Program-made: the position numbers and the translations under genes
Notes under the pieces: generated by a model
What the model saw: only the letters and a program-made list of their open reading frames with translations
What the model was told of the DNA's origin: nothing
Database searches by the model: none
Part shown: in pieces, positions 16,974 to 25,676 of the stretch
How positions within the stretch are numbered: the first letter of the stretch is position 1
Layout of the letters: each line of letters begins with the position of its first letter
Source: Candidatus Saccharimonadota bacterium
GTDB lineage: Bacteria; Patescibacteriota; Saccharimonadia; Saccharimonadales; Saccharimonadaceae
Assembly (NCBI GenBank): GCA_017404325.1
Contig: JAFRCO010000015.1
Span: forward strand, 25,805 to 89,804
Direction: 5' to 3'
Length of the DNA: 64,000 bases

Positions 16974-17398
16974 TGAAAACTTACAGTCAAAAAGGTGCTG
17001 AGATTAAACGTGAATGGTGGACGATTGACGCGTCGAGTATGCCACTTGGAAAACTTGCGGTCGTAGTTGCGGATAAATTAATGGGTAAGTCAAAGGTGAC
17101 TTACACTCCGCATATCGATAATGGTGATTATGTTATAGTTACCAATGCGAAGAATTTGGTGGTAACTGGCGAAAAAATGACGCAGAAGAAATATTATCAT
17201 CACAGTGGGTTCCCAGGTGGAATCAAGGGGCTTAAACTTGAGGAAGTAGTTGAGAAAGATCCATCAAGAGCGATCGTGGAAGCAGTTAAGGGAATGCTTC
17301 CGAAGAATAAATTGGCTGCTGATCGATTAAAGAGATTGCGTGTTTTTGCGGATGCGGAACATACGCATGCAGCGCAAAATCCAAAGGAGATTAAATAA
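16973..17398 (+). CDS. rplM: 50S ribosomal protein L13
   Basis: 141 residues. It has the family's WWTIDASSMPLGKLAVVVAD, GDYVIVTNAKNLVVTGEKM and VKGMLPKNKLAADRLKRLRV. L13 is an early assembly protein of the large subunit. Its stop overlaps the rpsI start (TAATG), the usual L13-S9 pair. Confidence 0.97.
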   Translation: MKTYSQKGAEIKREWWTIDASSMPLGKLAVVVADKLMGKSKVTYTPHIDNGDYVIVTNAKNLVVTGEKMTQKKYYHHSGFPGGIKGLKLEEVVEKDPSRAIVEAVKGMLPKNKLAADRLKRLRVFADAEHTHAAQNPKEIK

Positions 17399-17799
17399 TG
17401 GTAGCAACAAAGAAGTACACTTACGGTTTAGGCCGTCGCAAAGCGGCTACCGCGACCGCACGTCTTTATAAGGGAAAAGGTGAAATTACGATTAATGATA
17501 AGCCGGCGCTAGAATATCTTTCTGGTAATAAGACTTATCTTGCGGAAATTACTGATCCGTTAGCGATTGCTGAAAAGCAAAAAGACTACGATGTTACAAT
17601 CGTAGTCAAAGGTGGTGGACTTGCTGGTCAAGTTGATGCAATTAAGCTTGCAATTTCGAAAGCTTTAGTTACGGAGGCAGCTGATCTTCGTCCAGTTCTT
17701 AAGAAGGCTGGAATGATGAAGCGCGATCCGCGCGAGAAAGAACGCAAGAAATATGGTCTTCGTTCGGCTCGTAAGAAAGAGCAATTCTCGAAGCGTTAG
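17398..17799 (+). CDS. rpsI: 30S ribosomal protein S9
   Basis: 133 residues. YGLGRRKAATATARLYKGKG at the start. The C-terminal KYGLRSARKKEQFSKR ends in the Ser-Lys-Arg that reaches the P-site tRNA anticodon. Last gene of the operon, followed at once by a strong terminator. Confidence 0.97.
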   Translation: MVATKKYTYGLGRRKAATATARLYKGKGEITINDKPALEYLSGNKTYLAEITDPLAIAEKQKDYDVTIVVKGGGLAGQVDAIKLAISKALVTEAADLRPVLKKAGMMKRDPREKERKKYGLRSARKKEQFSKR

Positions 17800-17817
17800 T
17801 TTGATAATTCAACTAGG

Positions 17818-17847
17818 AAAAAGCCACGCTTTAGGCGTGGCTTTTTT
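17818..17847. terminator. Bidirectional terminator between convergent genes
   Basis: A 12-bp stem AAAAAGCCACGC / GCGTGGCTTTTT serves rpsI on the plus strand and the SleB-type gene on the minus strand, whose last base is 17847. Confidence 0.9.
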
Positions 17848-18581
17848 CAATAGGGATTTGAGGGGGGGTTATCCCTATCGAAATAGATTCGGTCTCCTGC
17901 GAGACCATTTGAATAACGGTAGAAGGCATTATGCCAACTACCATTCCCGGAATCGGAGTGAAAGAAGAAAATATTCGAGGGAAGAACTCTTCCGACGTTT
18001 TCTTCACCCGCCTTTTCGCGAGCGTATCTCTCAACTACATCGTAGACGAGAGATAGATTCCTTTCTGTTACCGGATGATCGTAACTATATCCCGTAAACT
18101 GCATGGGTGCAGTGATGACGTCAGATATAGTATCTCCGAACCATTCTGAATCGTAGCGATTCAAAACGGTCCAGATGACCATGGCCCGTTCCGCTTTTTC
18201 TTCGACGCAGTTGGCTTCTCCGTAGAGAAGCTTCGCCATCATTACGATTTCTTCTTCAGAGAAGATATCGTAATGAGATGTAGGCACCGGATCTTCTTCG
18301 GCAATTTCTGCAAGTTCGGTATCCTCAAATTCTTCGATTTTTCTGACTTCGGTTAATGCTTCTTTGTCGCTGCTAACTGCCGCCATCATGCCGATTGTCT
18401 CGGTGACAGCTGCTGTAGCGACTGTTACTGGCTCTTTTTCGTGGTCTTCTTCTAAAAAGACTACTTCTTTTGATATTGTCGCGGCCTTCTCCTTTGCAGG
18501 AAGAATGACCTTAATTGAGGTAGCGATAGCCATGATAGCTATCAAGACTGCGGTGATAACCCTAATATACTTTTTGAGCAT
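17847..18581 (-). CDS. Cell-wall hydrolase, SleB/CwlJ family
   Basis: 244 residues. A signal or anchor helix (about 7-28) leads into an acidic linker of about 80 residues. The hydrolase domain (about 111-244) starts EEEIVMMAKLLYGEANCVEE with the catalytic glutamate after LYG, then MVIWTVLNRYDSEWF and FFFHSDSG. The family cleaves peptidoglycan; in a non-sporulating epibiont a role in its own division or in acting on the host wall is inference. A minus-strand promoter TGATATAAT and GGAGGGG ribosome-binding site lie directly upstream. Confidence 0.88.
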   Translation of the reverse strand: MLKKYIRVITAVLIAIMAIATSIKVILPAKEKAATISKEVVFLEEDHEKEPVTVATAAVTETIGMMAAVSSDKEALTEVRKIEEFEDTELAEIAEEDPVPTSHYDIFSEEEIVMMAKLLYGEANCVEEKAERAMVIWTVLNRYDSEWFGDTISDVITAPMQFTGYSYDHPVTERNLSLVYDVVERYAREKAGEENVGRVLPSNIFFFHSDSGNGSWHNAFYRYSNGLAGDRIYFDRDNPPSNPY

Positions 18582-18624
18582 GAAAGTGCCCCTCCTTTTT
18601 AATAATGCGCCCCTCTATATCTCT

Positions 18625-18633
18625 ATTATATCA
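18625..18633 (-). promoter_or_regulatory. Promoter of the SleB-type gene
   Basis: Minus-strand TGATATAAT (TATAAT complement at 18625-18630). Confidence 0.65.
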
Positions 18634-18666
18634 TATATCACTTATTTTGTCAATAATACTAGTGCT

Positions 18667-18692
18667 TAAAAAATCCAAGACGCAGCTTGGAT
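18667..18692 (-). terminator. Terminator of tRNA-Ala(CGC)
   Basis: Minus-strand stem ATCCAAG / CTTGGAT followed by Ts. Confidence 0.8.
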
Positions 18693-18712
18693 CTCTTAAT
18701 TTTTCTACTGTG

Positions 18713-18788
18713 TGGTGGAGTGTGGGGGATTCAAACCCCCGACCTCTACAATGCGAATGTAGCGCTCTATCAACTGAGCTAACACCCC
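18713..18788 (-). tRNA. tRNA-Ala (anticodon CGC)
   Basis: 76 nt on the minus strand, CCA encoded. Acceptor GGGGTGT pairs with ACACTCC (one G-T). D arm AGCTCAGTTGATAGAGC; anticodon stem CTACA/TGTAG around TTCGCAT; T arm GGGGGTTTGAATCCCCC. A TGATATAAT promoter sits at 18798-18806. Confidence 0.96.
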
Positions 18789-18810
18789 GCTCACCTTATT
18801 ATATCATATT

Positions 18811-20187
18811 TTAGATGCCTGGTACAGGGAATTTTAGCGAAAGGGTTTTGACTTCTTCTCTAAGAGTTTTGATTTCTTCAGCATGGTCTTTTTCAAAATC
18901 GCGGATTTTTTCATAGCCTTGGCATAATTTCGCGATTTTTTCCATCCACTCGGCAATTTTGACCATTTCTTTTTCGCCTAGGCCGCGCGTTGTGATGGCC
19001 GGAGTGCCAAGACGTACGCCGTTAGGCTTAAAGGCGCCGCCTTTATCTCCTGGCAAAGCGTTTGCATTAAGAGTCAGGCCAATAAGATCAAGTGCTTTTT
19101 CGTAGATTTTGCCATTGATATTAAAACTTTTCTTCATGTCAGCCAGGATAAGGTGGTTTTCGGTGCCACCGCCTTGGAGAACAAAACCTCTTTTCTTGAG
19201 TTCTTCAGCTAGGGTTTTAGCATTCTTAACGATCTTTTTTGCGTAGGTCTTAAACTCAGGTTTTAAGGCTTCACCGAAGGCGACAGCTTTGGCTGCAATA
19301 ATATGTTCTAACGGACCGCCTTGAGTACCAGGGAAGACAGCTTTGTCAACTAAGGTCGGAATATTGGCGAGAGTTTTTTCTTCAACTTTTTTGATTGGCG
19401 AACCGACGTTACCCATAGTTAAGATTAAGCCACCACGTGGACCGCGGAGGGTTTTATGGGTAGTAGTAGTCATCACGTTAAAGCCGAATTTAAGTGGATT
19501 ATCATGGATACCAGCGGCGATGAGGCCAGCGACATGGGCCATATCAGCCATTAAGAGAATTTCATGTCCCCATTTCTTTTCGGCTTTATCACGAATTTCA
19601 GCAACACGCTTAAAATTCGGGATTTTCATGAAGGCAGAGTAGCCGACTAAAAGGAGCTTAATATCGTTTTCTAGAGCTAGCCTTTCCATTTCGTCGTAAT
19701 CGAGGTCGCCATTTTTATCCGTACCGTAAGGGATGAATTTGTAAATTTTGGCGCTACGGGTAACTGGCGAGCCGTGGGTCAAATGGCCGCCATGACCGAG
19801 GTTCATTGCGAGTATTTGATCGCCAGGATTGAGCCAGGAATAATAGACCGCTTCGTTAGCATTGGCGCCTGAATGAGGTTGGGCGTTAGCGTGGTCAGCG
19901 TTGAAAAGCTTACAAGCGCGCGCGATAGCAAGTCGTTCAATACGGTCTACATTAGTTTGGCCACCGTAATAACGGTAATTTGAGAGTTTTTCTTCTGCGA
20001 TTTTTTCTTCTGGCCAATCAGTAAGACCATCGAAATTTGGATAGCCTTCAGAGTATTTATTGGTTAGAACCGAGCCCATGGCCTCTAGAACGGGCTTAGA
20101 AACGTAGTTTTCGCTCGGAATGAGCTCTAATCCTTCGCTTTGGCGAACTTTTTCTTGATCAATTAGATCAAATACTAAATCTTTCAT
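18811..20187 (-). CDS. glyA: Serine hydroxymethyltransferase
   Basis: 458 residues, PLP enzyme converting serine and tetrahydrofolate to glycine and methylene-tetrahydrofolate. The PLP lysine is K245 in TTTTHKTLRGPRGG. SENYVSKPVLEAMGSVLTNK and QPHSGANANEAVYYSWLNPG are conserved. There is an insertion of about 20 residues between EGYP and RYYGG (positions 51-72) relative to the usual YPGKRYYGG. It is the last gene of thyA-folA-glyA, which together run the thymidylate cycle. Confidence 0.97.
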   Translation of the reverse strand: MKDLVFDLIDQEKVRQSEGLELIPSENYVSKPVLEAMGSVLTNKYSEGYPNFDGLTDWPEEKIAEEKLSNYRYYGGQTNVDRIERLAIARACKLFNADHANAQPHSGANANEAVYYSWLNPGDQILAMNLGHGGHLTHGSPVTRSAKIYKFIPYGTDKNGDLDYDEMERLALENDIKLLLVGYSAFMKIPNFKRVAEIRDKAEKKWGHEILLMADMAHVAGLIAAGIHDNPLKFGFNVMTTTTHKTLRGPRGGLILTMGNVGSPIKKVEEKTLANIPTLVDKAVFPGTQGGPLEHIIAAKAVAFGEALKPEFKTYAKKIVKNAKTLAEELKKRGFVLQGGGTENHLILADMKKSFNINGKIYEKALDLIGLTLNANALPGDKGGAFKPNGVRLGTPAITTRGLGEKEMVKIAEWMEKIAKLCQGYEKIRDFEKDHAEEIKTLREEVKTLSLKFPVPGI

Positions 20188-20197
20188 GTTATTCTCC

Positions 20198-20671
20198 TTA
20201 AATTTTAGTGTATTTGGCGAAGGTATAACTTAGATCATCTTCGGAGCCTTTCTTGATTATTTCTTTTTTATAGTCGGATTTATCAAATTCAGGGAAAAAT
20301 GTAGTTGCAGAAGAATCAGTCTTTTTTACTTCAGTTAGATAAAGGGTTTTTGCGTATGGTAGAAACTGGTGATAAACAGTTCCGCCGCCGATGACGAAGA
20401 TTTCTTCATCAGAATCTTTATATTCATCAATGAACTGGTTAAAATCGTGGATAATGCGGTCGGGGCCAGGGAAATCATGGCGAGAAATGACGATATTTTC
20501 ACGATTTTTCAATTTCCCTGGTAAGGAATCCCAGGTTTTGTGACCCATGACGATTTTATGACCATCAGTTTTTTCACGGAAGAATTTCATGTCTTCTTTA
20601 AGATGGAAAATCAGTTCGTTATTTTTCCCGAGTTCGTTATTTTTTCCGATGGCAGCGATAATTGTGAACAT
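20198..20671 (-). CDS. folA: Dihydrofolate reductase
   Basis: 157 residues. FTIIAAIGKNNELGKNNELI, then FHLKEDMKFFREKT (usually WHLPxDxxxF), the NADPH-binding KIVMGHKTWDSLP, and IFVIGGGTVYHQFLPYAKTL. It reduces dihydrofolate to tetrahydrofolate, recycling the product of ThyA encoded just upstream (3-base gap). The substrate-site Trp-His is Phe-His here. Length and motifs are normal. Confidence 0.96.
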   Translation of the reverse strand: MFTIIAAIGKNNELGKNNELIFHLKEDMKFFREKTDGHKIVMGHKTWDSLPGKLKNRENIVISRHDFPGPDRIIHDFNQFIDEYKDSDEEIFVIGGGTVYHQFLPYAKTLYLTEVKKTDSSATTFFPEFDKSDYKKEIIKKGSEDDLSYTFAKYTKI

Positions 20672-20673
20672 AA

Positions 20674-21639
20674 TTACTCCGTTACTGGCATTTTAATAGT
20701 GCCAAGGTCTTCATAGCCTTCTAATTTTATATCTTTTAGCGCACGGGAATTGTCGAAATCATAGAAATTTTTGATTTCTGGGTTAAGCCAAAGTTTCGGA
20801 GGTTTAGGTAGAGTTCCGTCTTTCACGGCGGCGTCATAACGAGCAATCTGTTCCTTTATACCGTCGATTTGGTTTTCGTAAATATGTGCATCGTTAGTGA
20901 TAAAAGTCAGTTGACCGGGTTTAACTCCAACGGATTGGGCGATTAAATGACAGAGGACGGAATATTGAACTACATTGAAGGGGAGTCCAAGTGGAACGTC
21001 GGACGAACGAGAGGTAACTAGAACGTTAAGGCGTCCGTTAATGAGATTCCATTGTGAATTCCAGACACAGGAAGGCAAAGCAGCGGTTTCTAGCCATTCG
21101 TTTTGCCAGAGAGAAAGTACCATCCGACGGTTACCCGGGTTAGATTTTAAGGTTTCGATGAGGTTTTCGATTAAATGGTATTTTTTTACAATCCAACCGT
21201 AGGCGGTGCCAATAGTATGAGCGAAGTTTTCGGCGGGTTCGTTAGGATGTTTTTTGGCGAAAACTTCGTTAATGTTGCGGCCTTGATATTCGCCAGATTC
21301 CGAAATTTCCCATTCGTTCCAAATTTTTACTTTACGCTCTTGAAGCCATTTGACATCATTAGAAGCAACTTGGTAAATCCAGAGAATTTCAAGTACGGCA
21401 GTTTTAAAGCCAACATGTTTAGAGGTCAAAATTGGGAATTCTTCTTCAAGGTCGAATTGTAAAACTTGATGGGGGAGGCGAATGGTTTTTGCTTCGGAGG
21501 TTGCTTGGGCAGTGTGATCCGGAATTGCAGAAGCAACAGAAGCGCTACGTTTGTCGATTTTTTGGTAGTTGGTAATTTTTTCGCCCTGTTTTAAAATACG
21601 GCGACAAAGATCGATGTATTGATCGTCAAATTTGCTCAT
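20674..21639 (-). CDS. thyA: Thymidylate synthase ThyA
   Basis: 321 residues. It methylates dUMP to dTMP with methylene-tetrahydrofolate. The catalytic cysteine is in ALPSCVWNSQWNL (most enzymes have PPCH, so the His after Cys is Val here). RSSDVPLGLPFNVVQY and NDAHIYENQ are the nucleotide-binding and folate motifs. It contains the longer insert version of the small domain seen in about 316-residue enzymes. GGAGGT ribosome-binding site and minus-strand promoter lie directly upstream. Confidence 0.96.
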   Translation of the reverse strand: MSKFDDQYIDLCRRILKQGEKITNYQKIDKRSASVASAIPDHTAQATSEAKTIRLPHQVLQFDLEEEFPILTSKHVGFKTAVLEILWIYQVASNDVKWLQERKVKIWNEWEISESGEYQGRNINEVFAKKHPNEPAENFAHTIGTAYGWIVKKYHLIENLIETLKSNPGNRRMVLSLWQNEWLETAALPSCVWNSQWNLINGRLNVLVTSRSSDVPLGLPFNVVQYSVLCHLIAQSVGVKPGQLTFITNDAHIYENQIDGIKEQIARYDAAVKDGTLPKPPKLWLNPEIKNFYDFDNSRALKDIKLEGYEDLGTIKMPVTE

Positions 21640-21659
21640 TTAACCTCCATTTTCACACT

Positions 21660-21668
21660 ATTATATCA
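21660..21668 (-). promoter_or_regulatory. Promoter of thyA-folA-glyA
   Basis: Minus-strand TGATATAAT between the HD-gene terminator and thyA. Confidence 0.65.
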
Positions 21669-21674
21669 CAAGAA

Positions 21675-21702
21675 AAAACCCCGAAGTAAAATTCGGGGTT
21701 TT
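21675..21702 (-). terminator. Terminator of the HD gene
   Basis: AAAACCCCGAA / TTCGGGGTTTT with a 6-base loop; T-run on both strands. Confidence 0.88.
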
Positions 21703-21716
21703 AAATAAAGGGAGGG

Positions 21717-22541
21717 TTAACGGTAGTCTTTTTCGCGCCAGTCGTACCAACGTCCGTTGACCTGGAGCGTTCGCATGATAATAATGCTAGTAAAGAAGCC
21801 ATAGATATCGAAATCGATGAGCTTTCGTGCCTTAAACCAGTCGATAGTCCACATTTCGCTTGCGTAACAACGATTATGTTCTTTCTTGTCGCAAATGAGC
21901 ATTTCTTCAAGATCACGTTTTGTGTTAGTTTTGCGATTTGCTTTCAGAAGTGGGGGCGTTCCATTGTCGTCATATTGGAGAGTAATCAAAACTGCAGCAG
22001 CTTTGTCGGCGCAGTAAAGAAGTTTGCCAATATTGGAACTTTTTTCTTCCATTTCGTCGAGTAAACACCAGACTTTTTTTCTGAAGTCATAATCACGTGG
22101 CATATATGTGTTTGAAATAGCTTCATAATAGAACTTTTCTTTATGCCTTTTTGCTTCCGTATCGCCAGAGTCGTTGTCTGGAATATCTCCAATGAGATTT
22201 TCTGGGAGATCATGTAATCTAACAGTTTCCATGATCTCGCGATAAGTGTAACCTTCTTGAGCGATTAATTCTTCCTCTGTTTTGTAATAAAAGTTTAATG
22301 CACGATCGATAAGGACGGCCATCAAGTTAGTATGCGCACCTACTGATTCGTAGGCATCAGTATCTTTAGTTAATCCGTAAATATTGTTGTAAGAACGGAG
22401 AACTAATGATGATTTGGCGACTTCTGTGACCTGGTGAGTAATCCCGATCATTTCGTTCGCACTGGGGATGTTCCATGGGTTTTTGGTGAGTTTTGCTTCG
22501 CTGAAAATGATCCTGATGAATTCTTTTGCGATGTCTTGCAT
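21717..22541 (-). CDS. HD-domain phosphohydrolase (YfbR/HDDC2-like)
   Basis: 274 residues. Metal-binding HD pattern: SVGAHTNLMAVLIDRAL (first His), RLHDLPENLIGDIPDND (His-Asp) and LYCADKAAAVLITLQ (late Asp), the arrangement of 5'-nucleotidase YfbR/HDDC2-like enzymes. Such enzymes dephosphorylate (deoxy)nucleoside monophosphates. Next to the thymidylate operon a nucleotide-pool role is plausible but inferred. It is longer than YfbR (about 200) with a Trp/Tyr-rich C-terminus. Two ribosome-binding-like GGAGG stretches lie in its leader. Confidence 0.8.
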   Translation of the reverse strand: MQDIAKEFIRIIFSEAKLTKNPWNIPSANEMIGITHQVTEVAKSSLVLRSYNNIYGLTKDTDAYESVGAHTNLMAVLIDRALNFYYKTEEELIAQEGYTYREIMETVRLHDLPENLIGDIPDNDSGDTEAKRHKEKFYYEAISNTYMPRDYDFRKKVWCLLDEMEEKSSNIGKLLYCADKAAAVLITLQYDDNGTPPLLKANRKTNTKRDLEEMLICDKKEHNRCYASEMWTIDWFKARKLIDFDIYGFFTSIIIMRTLQVNGRWYDWREKDYR

Positions 22542-22584
22542 CCATATTCCTCCTTTTGGAAAGGTTCTCCTCCCTATCTGTTAA

Positions 22585-22626
22585 ATCATAGCATTAGTTG
22601 ACATTTTCGTCAAAGTATGCTATAAT
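22585..22626. promoter_or_regulatory. Overlapping divergent promoters
   Basis: Plus strand: TTGACA (22598-22603), 17 bases, TATAAT (22621-22626) with TGC. Minus strand: TTGACG (complement of 22608-22613), 17 bases, TATGAT with TGC (22585-22593). The two -35 boxes form the inverted repeat TTGACattttcGTCAA, so the HD gene and the sortase gene compete for polymerase or share an operator. Confidence 0.78.
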
Positions 22627-22658
22627 GGTAGTATAAATTGGTCATAAATGGAGTTATC

Positions 22659-23234
22659 ATGGCGAAGCGCCTTTTTTTGTTACTAATTTCAAGTTTAATC
22701 GAGGTGACTTTAGGAGTTAATTTTTTGTCAGCAACAGATACAGTTGTGACAAAAACGCCTGGGTTTGAGGCTGTTGAGACAGTTTTGGAGCCCGAAATAG
22801 AAGAAAATATTGTTGAAGAAACGTCAAGTGAGGCGGTTTATACTTATGTTGCCCCAGCCCCTGCTCCGATTAATTATACAGTAACTAGTGTCACCAGTGA
22901 GATTGTCGAATATCCTAGTTATTATGACATTTACCGCACTGGAAAGTTTCTTTATGCCCATAATTCATCTAATCTATTCGGATCAATCGGTTATCTAAAT
23001 AGAGGTGATGTCTTTACGATTACTGAATGTGGTGTAGCTAGATCTTATAGAGTAATGGATAAAATTGTCTATGAAAAAGCGGCTAATGGACTACTGAATG
23101 GTAGTAAAGCCGTTACAAAGGCGGTTGAATTTGAAGCGAACGGCTACGATATTTCAATGATGACTTGTTATGGAACGATGTATGGGAATGGGGACGCTTC
23201 ACATCGACTAGTTTTGTTTGCGAACGCGATTTAA
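22659..23234 (+). CDS. Second sortase-family protein
   Basis: 191 residues from ATG 22659 (GGAG five bases upstream; an in-frame TTG at 22638 is inside the promoter's early transcript). Signal or anchor helix 4-25, acidic and proline-rich stalk to about 85, then a minimal sortase domain: His101 in FLYAHNSSNLFG, Cys170 in MMTCYGTMYG and Arg183 in SHRLVLFA. The order His, GD strand, Cys, Arg is that of sortases. It is more divergent than the sortase at 12816. Single-gene unit under a consensus promoter. Confidence 0.8.
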   Translation: MAKRLFLLLISSLIEVTLGVNFLSATDTVVTKTPGFEAVETVLEPEIEENIVEETSSEAVYTYVAPAPAPINYTVTSVTSEIVEYPSYYDIYRTGKFLYAHNSSNLFGSIGYLNRGDVFTITECGVARSYRVMDKIVYEKAANGLLNGSKAVTKAVEFEANGYDISMMTCYGTMYGNGDASHRLVLFANAI

Positions 23235-23253
23235 GACGTGATAAAATAGAAAT

Positions 23254-24561
23254 ATGAAAAAACGAAAATGGCTGTTTTTGGTCATTCCTTTAGTGTTGAT
23301 ATTTTTAGTTGCAGAGTGGTTTTTGTTGGGACTTGATTTAAAAAAAATAGACGAAATAGCTAGTGAGACGAGCAAATTGCCGGTACTCAAGATTAGTTTA
23401 AATGGGACGACTCTAGATGAGATTCGTTCGAATAGTAAAGATGTAAAATACGAAGATAATAGTTTGGAATTAAGTTTCAATGGTGAAGTTTTTGATTTTT
23501 CTGACGTACAGATTAAGGGGCGAGGAAATTCAACTTGGAGCGGAGAGAAACGTCCGTTCCAGATTAAATTTAGTAGTAAAGTGGATTTACTAGGATTCGG
23601 TCTGCGGAAAAAGTACATTCTTTTAGCTAATGCGGTTGATGATTCTTTTGTGCGAAACGCAGCGATGTTTAAGATGGCAGAAATGATTGACGAAAAATAT
23701 CGTTGTGTGGGTGAATCTGTTGAATTATATATTGATGATGATTATCAAGGGTTGTATTATATGACGACTAAGGTAGAGATAGGAAAAGCGGCGGTTGATT
23801 TAAGGGATAAATATGGGATTATTATGGAGAACGATACTTTACACAGGGAAACAGAAGATTGTATTTATACCGATTTTAAAGAGTGTTTGCTGGTTAAGGA
23901 AGCGGTTTTTGAAGATGACGAAGTGATTCTTGCGGATGCAGTGGAGGATTTTATGAAGGATTATAATCGTTTGGAAGTAGCGGCGAAGAAAGGAGATTTT
24001 AAAAAAGTTAATGAATTAATTGATGTTCGTTCTTTCGCGGAATACTTTATAGTTTCAGAGTTTGCAGTGAATCCAGATGCTTATAATTCTAGTTTTAATT
24101 TTTACAAAGATGGAAAGGATGATAAGATCCATGCTGGTCCTTTATGGGACTATGATTATGCGTTCGGAAATCGGAATTGGTCCTGGACTAGTAATGAAAA
24201 CTTTTATTCTCCGACTGAGACAATGATTAGGCGAGAAGTGACACTTGGAAAAAGTAGGGAAAAGGTCGAAACTGGAAAACTGATCTATTATTTGATAGAA
24301 ATTCCGGAGTTTAAAGCGGAAGTTGAACGAGTATTCCGAGATAAATTATCTGGTCGAAAAACTGAATTTTTGATGAAAGTCTTAAATGAGGCGGCGAAAG
24401 TTAGGGTTGCCGCGGAGAAAGATGCCGAAAGATGGGAAAAAGACAAGGAAACTTTCTATAAAGAAGTGAAGTATCTTTTGAATTGGATTAATGAACGATA
24501 TGATTATTTTGAGAAGGAATATGGTAAAAAAGAGTGGGATTTTAAATCTGGTGTGATATAA
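23254..24561 (+). CDS. CotH-kinase family surface protein
   Basis: 435 residues. One N-terminal membrane helix (about 6-25). The CotH signature is clear: QIKGRGNSTWSGEKRPFQIK, then an LLANAVDDSFVRNAAMF segment, and the metal-binding AGPLWDYDYAFGN. CotH proteins are atypical extracellular or coat protein kinases. The neighbouring sortase gene (20 bases upstream) suggests a surface role. The stop codon overlaps the promoter of the tRNA-Ala gene. Confidence 0.87.
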   Translation: MKKRKWLFLVIPLVLIFLVAEWFLLGLDLKKIDEIASETSKLPVLKISLNGTTLDEIRSNSKDVKYEDNSLELSFNGEVFDFSDVQIKGRGNSTWSGEKRPFQIKFSSKVDLLGFGLRKKYILLANAVDDSFVRNAAMFKMAEMIDEKYRCVGESVELYIDDDYQGLYYMTTKVEIGKAAVDLRDKYGIIMENDTLHRETEDCIYTDFKECLLVKEAVFEDDEVILADAVEDFMKDYNRLEVAAKKGDFKKVNELIDVRSFAEYFIVSEFAVNPDAYNSSFNFYKDGKDDKIHAGPLWDYDYAFGNRNWSWTSNENFYSPTETMIRREVTLGKSREKVETGKLIYYLIEIPEFKAEVERVFRDKLSGRKTEFLMKVLNEAAKVRVAAEKDAERWEKDKETFYKEVKYLLNWINERYDYFEKEYGKKEWDFKSGVI

Positions 24562-24570
24562 TGAGGGCAC

Positions 24571-24647
24571 GGGGCGTTAGCTCAGTTGATTAGAGCGCTA
24601 CTATGGCATAGTAGAGGTCATGAGTTTGAATCTCATACGCTCCACCA
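24571..24647 (+). tRNA. tRNA-Ala (anticodon GGC)
   Basis: 77 nt with encoded CCA. Acceptor GGGGCGT / ACGCTCC; anticodon stem CTACT/AGTAG around ATGGCAT; T arm ATGAGTTTGAATCTCAT. Promoter TGATATAAT (24557-24562). Confidence 0.95.
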
Positions 24648-24656
24648 GGAGATTTT

Positions 24657-25667
24657 ATGAAGACTATTTTAACTGGAATTAGGTCGAACTCGGTACTGAC
24701 GCTTGGGAATTATCTTGGGGCGCTTTTGCCGATGGTAAGACTTGCAAACGAACATTCAAAAGATTTTAAGGTGAATATTTTTGTACCGGATTTACATTCG
24801 ATCATTTCGGAAGTGGATGGAGATTTACGCGAAAATACGATTAGAACATTGAAATATTGGTTGGCGGCGGGGTTGAACCTGAACGAAAATGTGCATATTT
24901 ATCGTCAGAGTTATGTGCCGGCACATTCGGAACTTTGTTGGATTTTGAATTGTACGGCTACAATGGGCGAAACTTCGCGGATGATCCAGTATAAGGAGAA
25001 GTCAAAGGGTCAGGAATCTTGCAATGTGGGGATTTTTGACTATCCGATTTTGATGGCGGCGGATATTTTATTGTATGATGCGGAATATATTCCGCTTGGT
25101 GAAGATCAGTTCCAGCATATTGAATTAACACGCAATATTGCGATGCGATTTAATAATAAATTTGGCGAAGTGTTTACGGTGCCAGTAAAAACGAGCGATC
25201 AGGTTAAATTTATGGAAGTTGATACTGCGATTCGGATTCGTGATTTACTAAATCCGGAGAAGAAAATGTCGAAATCAACTGTGGCCGAAGGATCGAAGAT
25301 TATGCTTGATGATACCCCGGAAAAAGCTGCAAAAAAGATTATGTCAGCAACGACTGATTCGCTTGGAAAAGTTAAATTTGACATGTTTAATCAACCAGGA
25401 ATTTCAAACTTGTTACAGATTGAAGCATTAGTTACTGATGTACCACTAAGTGAGGTGACGGCGAAATGGAATGGCGAAACTAGGTATGGAGAATTAAAAA
25501 AGAAAGTAGCAGAGAGTGTTTCTTCTATGCTTAAAGATTTCCAAACTCGGTTGGCTGAGATTTCAGACGACGAGGTTTATAAATTGCTTGAAGAGGGCGA
25601 AAAGTATGCAAATGAGCTTGCGAATGCGAAATTACTAGAGGTACAAAAAGCAGTTGGTTTGCGTTAA
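24657..25667 (+). CDS. trpS: Tryptophanyl-tRNA synthetase
   Basis: 336 residues, class I synthetase. HIGH-equivalent in SVLTLGNYLGALLPM near the start, tryptophan-pocket GEDQFQHIELTRNIA, and the KMSKS motif exactly as KKMSKS at about residue 202. Length is normal. It begins nine bases after tRNA-Ala and probably shares its transcript; an AGGAG overlaps the tRNA CCA end. Confidence 0.97.
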   Translation: MKTILTGIRSNSVLTLGNYLGALLPMVRLANEHSKDFKVNIFVPDLHSIISEVDGDLRENTIRTLKYWLAAGLNLNENVHIYRQSYVPAHSELCWILNCTATMGETSRMIQYKEKSKGQESCNVGIFDYPILMAADILLYDAEYIPLGEDQFQHIELTRNIAMRFNNKFGEVFTVPVKTSDQVKFMEVDTAIRIRDLLNPEKKMSKSTVAEGSKIMLDDTPEKAAKKIMSATTDSLGKVKFDMFNQPGISNLLQIEALVTDVPLSEVTAKWNGETRYGELKKKVAESVSSMLKDFQTRLAEISDDEVYKLLEEGEKYANELANAKLLEVQKAVGLR

Positions 25668-25676
25668 AGGGATTGT

